Source: Candidatus Uhrbacteria bacterium
GTDB lineage: Bacteria > Patescibacteriota > Patescibacteriia > 2-12-FULL-60-25
DNA: 7,047 nt
Direction: 5' to 3'
NCBI GenBank assembly: GCA_016866635.1
Contig: VGLT01000044.1
Span: forward strand, 1 to 7,047
Below, in pieces: positions 4,263 through 7,047 of this stretch. The notes beneath the pieces are model-generated. The model was not told where the DNA came from, searched no databases, and worked only from the letters and a program-made list of their open reading frames with translations. Made by a program: the position numbers and the translations under genes. Position 1 is the stretch's first letter, and every line of letters starts with the position of its first letter.

Positions 4263-6149
4263 ATGGACAAAGTCGTCGATATCTTCCAAAAAGGCGTTCA
4301 TAACCTGATCGACCCAGAGAACATTCCAAAAGACGCCGCACAGGACGGCTCGAATTTTGTGACCCAGGACGGTCGAAATGTCTTAGTTGGAGGTAGAATC
4401 TTGTTAGGAGCAGAAGGAGCCGCAGGAAGCGTCACAGGACTCCACAAGGGCTATACACCACAAGGCGTGACTGTACTTTATCGAAAGATCGGAACCAAGA
4501 TCCAATATTTCAACAAAGGTTCGTCTACCTGGATAGATATCCTAACCGGACTTACTTCTGCGGCTGAATATACGTTTGCCAACTATTCTTCCTTGGCCGG
4601 ATCGTTTACTTACATCAATGGAGTAGATGGCTATTGGAAAGTAGTAAATCTTTTTCCGACATCTCCCGTTGCCATTTTCGAAGATACCCGCAATTTCAAG
4701 GGATATATTTTGATTGACCGAGGACGCACAATTCTTTGGAACCGAGATAAAGACAAAACAGGATTGTATGGTTCCTGGATTGATCGACAGAATGCGACCG
4801 TGTATACCACGGTAGCTGGCGAGGTCGTGGGTGCGCTTGGGGCGGCAAATTATGTTGGGACATTAGCGTTCAAGGCTGGTGGCGCCAGGCGCACTTGTTT
4901 CGGGGTTTCTTTCGCCTCCACAGTTGCCGCAGGAGCTGAATCATTCACGGATAATCTTGATGGAACTTTGACCTCGAATCGAGGAGGAACGGGAACGATC
5001 AATTACGCAACAGGAGCGTTTAACATCACATTCTCGGATGTTACAACGGCTCAAGTGACCTCTGGGTATCAATGGGAGGACTCCAATCGAAAAGGCGTGT
5101 CTGATTTCAGTTATTCCTCTCCAAGGGTTGCAGGGGAAGGATTCCAATTTCCCCAGGATGAAGGTGGAGATGCGATCTTGAATATCATGGTTGGCCAGGA
5201 CGGGGCCTATTATTCTTTGAAAGAACGTAGTGCTTATCGGTTATCGTTAGATGCGGATGATGCAGGCGCAACGAACGAGGTCTATCGTAAAGAGCTTGGA
5301 CTTCCTTTTTTTCGAGCCTCGATCTCAACCAATCAAGGCATCTTCTTTTTGAACACGGTCAATCCAACGAAGCCAGAGATGACTATCCTGCAGCGCAATA
5401 CAACAGGAACAGCTATTGAACCAAGGATTTTGTTCCCACATTTCAAGTTTTCAAATTACGACTACACAACTTGTGGGATGGCTTCTTATGATCGATGGAT
5501 TATGGTGTTTTGTAAGACAGCCTCTGCAAATAACAATAACCGGATCTTAATGTGCAATCTCCTTACAGGAACCGTTGATATTGTGAGTTATAGCGGGAAG
5601 ATGGCGATCCAAGATGGAGCGAGTCTGTATGTCGGAGATTCGATCACTCAAAGTGTTTACAGCACTTTTGATGGATTTGATGATTTAGGTTCGGCTATTG
5701 ATGCCTATTGGGAGAGCAAGGACTTTCTCTTAGACACGGAGTTTCTGAAGAAGTTTAGAAAACTACGGTTTAAGGGGTTTATTGATCCAAATCAAGCGGT
5801 CGGAGTGTGGATAAACATAGATGAAGCCGGATATTCGAAGGTGGGAACGATCGTTGGGAGTGGAAGTTATGTGAATTACAGTGAAAGCCAAGCGGTAGGT
5901 TCGCATTTTATTGGACAGGCCCAGATTGGAGGAGATGACGTGACGAATGCCTATGCGTATCTCATGGAGATTAAACTAAGAACTGGTAAATTTCGTAAGA
6001 TCAGTATCAAAATGATCCCAGAAGGAATCGGGTATTTTGACTTTGATTATTTGATGTTTTGGGATGTATTCACCTTCGAAAATCGGTTGCCAAAGGCATA
6101 TCGACAGAAGCAAAACGTCTCATTAGATGGTTTACAAACAGATCAATGA
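4263..6149 (+). CDS. Tail hub / stabilisation protein (P22 gp10-like beta-propeller)
   Basis: This 628-residue protein looks like the podoviral nozzle/hub family (P22 gp10, T7 gp12 role), which forms the distal tail ring below the adaptor. Support: the N-terminal pattern 'NLIDPENIPKDAAQDGSN' with a following 'TQDGR' (14-38), repeated blade-like segments (GLHKGYTP..VTVLYRKIGTKIQYFN, residues 59-84; KGYILIDRGRTILWN, 146-160; GAYYSLKERSAYRLSL, residues 314-329; GIFFLNT, 359-365; RWIMVFCKT, 401-409), and a late Trp-rich beta domain (AYWESKDFLLDTEFLKKFRKL, 481-501). A separate small module is inserted at about residues 179-274. There is no signal peptide or transmembrane segment. The gene follows the adaptor by 6 nt with no Shine-Dalgarno, so coupling by re-initiation or readthrough is likely. 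In siphophages a similar propeller fold is unusual, which supports podovirus-like morphology. Confidence 0.68.
   Translation: MDKVVDIFQKGVHNLIDPENIPKDAAQDGSNFVTQDGRNVLVGGRILLGAEGAAGSVTGLHKGYTPQGVTVLYRKIGTKIQYFNKGSSTWIDILTGLTSAAEYTFANYSSLAGSFTYINGVDGYWKVVNLFPTSPVAIFEDTRNFKGYILIDRGRTILWNRDKDKTGLYGSWIDRQNATVYTTVAGEVVGALGAANYVGTLAFKAGGARRTCFGVSFASTVAAGAESFTDNLDGTLTSNRGGTGTINYATGAFNITFSDVTTAQVTSGYQWEDSNRKGVSDFSYSSPRVAGEGFQFPQDEGGDAILNIMVGQDGAYYSLKERSAYRLSLDADDAGATNEVYRKELGLPFFRASISTNQGIFFLNTVNPTKPEMTILQRNTTGTAIEPRILFPHFKFSNYDYTTCGMASYDRWIMVFCKTASANNNNRILMCNLLTGTVDIVSYSGKMAIQDGASLYVGDSITQSVYSTFDGFDDLGSAIDAYWESKDFLLDTEFLKKFRKLRFKGFIDPNQAVGVWINIDEAGYSKVGTIVGSGSYVNYSESQAVGSHFIGQAQIGGDDVTNAYAYLMEIKLRTGKFRKISIKMIPEGIGYFDFDYLMFWDVFTFENRLPKAYRQKQNVSLDGLQTDQ
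4797..5084 (+). other. Inserted mobile-type beta module inside the tail hub
   Basis: Residues ~179-274 of the hub interrupt the blade pattern. They carry 'YTTVAGEVVGALG', then 'LAFKAGGARRTCFGVSF' and 'ESFTDNLDGTLTSNRGGTG' followed by 'TINYATGAFNITFSDV' and a closing GYQWED. The DNLDGTLTSN-GGTGTINYATG core is a pattern I recognise from otherwise unrelated phage structural proteins, consistent with a domain shuffled between virion genes. It is probably a small immunoglobulin-like or jelly-roll decoration exposed on the tail. The boundaries are approximate and the reading frame is unbroken across them. Confidence 0.5.
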
Positions 6150-6155
6150 TATAAT
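6147..6155 (+). promoter_or_regulatory. Consensus extended -10 promoter element before the tail-fibre gene
   Basis: TGATATAAT (6147-6155) is a perfect extended -10 (TGnTATAAT), and its TGA is also the stop codon of the hub gene. No good -35 lies at 16-18 nt; TTTACA (6131-6136) is only 13 nt away, but extended -10 promoters can work without one. A start about 7 nt downstream falls near 6162, so the transcript would have only about 4 nt before the ATG at 6166. The motif is seen; activity is inferred and assumes a sigma-70-like host. Confidence 0.38.
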
Positions 6156-6165
6156 GAATTAAACT

Positions 6166-7047
6166 ATGTCTAGCAAACTTGCAAAAATCGTAGCAGATTT
6201 CCGTACCTCCCTAGCGACTAAAATTGCTGTGGGAGGAACTTCGGCGACTCTCCAATCAATAACAGATGATGATTTGGTTGTTCTTCCAAATGGAACTTAC
6301 TTTTTTACTTTGGATGGAGACAGCTCAAAGAAAGAGCATATTGTATGTACTTTAACCGGAACGGCGCTTACAAATATTAAAAGCGTCTCACGTCAGGGTG
6401 TTCAGACGGTCGGGGTGGTTCGTGAACATCGAGTGGGTGCTAGTGTTGTTATTACGGATTTTGCCCATATCCGCTATCTGAATGATCTCCTGGATAAAAC
6501 TACAGCATTAGATGGATCATCTCCATTCAAATACGATGCTGAACCAACATTTGTGTATGGTCAGCATGAACTTGTAACCTGGGATAAATCAAAAGATTAT
6601 ACAGACAGTGTTGCGGTAGCAGGTGCTCCAAACTTGGACGAGAATACAAAAGGTATTGCTGAAGGGGCAACCGTTTCTGAACAAGCGAATGGAACGGATT
6701 TAGGTGCCACGGGTGCACACTTGATATTGATGTCGAAGAATGCAAAAGCATCTTCTGCCGGTGTAGCAGATGCTAATAAAGCTGTAATTGCAGGAGCGGA
6801 TGGTTTAATTGATCAAACGTTTTTAGATAAAGCACGAACCTGGTCCCAGGTTCAAACATTTACGGCAGATTCAGCACAAATAACAACTGATCCGAACTCT
6901 GGAAATGATCCAGTACGAAAAAGTTATGCGGATTCAAACTATAACACGATCAACCCATTCTCTGCTGGCTCTGATGGGGATGTCACGATCAATGCCCCGA
7001 CAACACTTTCTCGTGACATGTATTATAATAATTTAACTTTAACTGGA
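6166..7047 (+). CDS. Modular tail fibre / receptor-binding protein, N-terminal 294 residues (3' partial)
   Basis: The frame opens at ATG 6166 (17 nt after the hub stop) and stays open to the window edge. Residues 1-110 are an attachment-type N-terminal domain (DLVVLPNGTYFFTLDGD, KSVSRQGVQTV, TDFAHIRYLNDLLD). Residues ~141-232 carry 'LDENTKGIAEGATVSEQANG' and 'DLGATGAHLILMSKN', then 'ADGLIDQTFLD', the repeated linker style of phage fibres. Residues 233-258 (TWSQVQTFTADSAQIT...DPVRKSYADS) are a typical fibre shaft segment. From ~264, 'FSAGSDGDVTINAPTTLSRD' followed by MYYNNLTLTG opens a domain I recognise from large phage adhesins, so much of the protein probably lies beyond the window. It should bind the hub and recognise the host surface. 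There is no Shine-Dalgarno; the start is A/T-rich with ACT before the ATG. Confidence 0.75.
   Translation, partial: MSSKLAKIVADFRTSLATKIAVGGTSATLQSITDDDLVVLPNGTYFFTLDGDSSKKEHIVCTLTGTALTNIKSVSRQGVQTVGVVREHRVGASVVITDFAHIRYLNDLLDKTTALDGSSPFKYDAEPTFVYGQHELVTWDKSKDYTDSVAVAGAPNLDENTKGIAEGATVSEQANGTDLGATGAHLILMSKNAKASSAGVADANKAVIAGADGLIDQTFLDKARTWSQVQTFTADSAQITTDPNSGNDPVRKSYADSNYNTINPFSAGSDGDVTINAPTTLSRDMYYNNLTLTG

Noticed and set aside
3627..6149. Use of an alternative genetic code with TAG as a sense codon
   Set aside because: Only the TAG at 4254 would be affected, the two products resemble separate proteins, and TGA and TAA stops delimit the other genes normally. Kept only as a readthrough question.
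6166..7047. Diversity-generating retroelement target in the fibre
   Set aside because: No template/variable repeat pair, no reverse transcriptase and no adenine-biased variable segment are visible within the window.

Overview
The window is a stretch of the late (virion structural) region of a tailed bacteriophage or prophage. All genes lie on the + strand, are tightly packed, and run from a major capsid protein tail-end into a portal-proximal tail module. The evidence is protein pattern recognition only (capsid C-terminus, head-tail adaptor, propeller-type tail hub, modular tail fibre); no integrase, host gene, tRNA or attachment site is visible, so prophage versus free phage and the host phylum cannot be decided. 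Having the adaptor, a P22 gp10-like hub and the tail fibre directly adjacent, with no tail tube or tape-measure gene between them, suggests a short-tailed (podovirus-like) virion.

Layout: (1) 2-538, 3' end of a probable major capsid protein carrying an inserted beta-rich domain; (2) 609-1676, a collagen-like fibre or head-decoration protein with 34 uninterrupted Gly-X-Y triplets, bracketed by two GC-rich hairpins in the intergenic gaps; (3) 1732-2199, a small SAM-dependent methyltransferase; (4) 2196-3617, overlapping it by an ATGA junction, a fusion of two glycosyltransferase-2 domains with a TPR tail; (5) 3627-4256, a head-to-tail adaptor; (6) 4263-6149, a tail hub/stabilisation protein with a mobile-looking inserted module; (7) 6166-7047, the first 294 codons of a modular tail fibre that runs off the window. 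There is no gene-free stretch longer than about 70 bases.

How the genes may work together: 1, 5, 6 and 7 are capsid and tail-machine parts. The most interesting block is 609-3617. A Thr-rich collagen-like surface fibre is followed immediately by a methyltransferase and a double glycosyltransferase in the middle of the head-tail module. The parsimonious, unproven reading is a virus-encoded cassette that glycosylates, and perhaps O-methylates the sugars of, the fibre's threonines, giving a sugar-coated virion.

Expression signals are unusual. Most starts lack a well-placed Shine-Dalgarno, all six visible start codons are preceded by T at -1, and two genes (3627 and 6166) have promoter-like extended -10 boxes so close that their mRNAs would be nearly leaderless. 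Genes 5 and 6 are in the same frame, separated only by a TAG stop and two codons.
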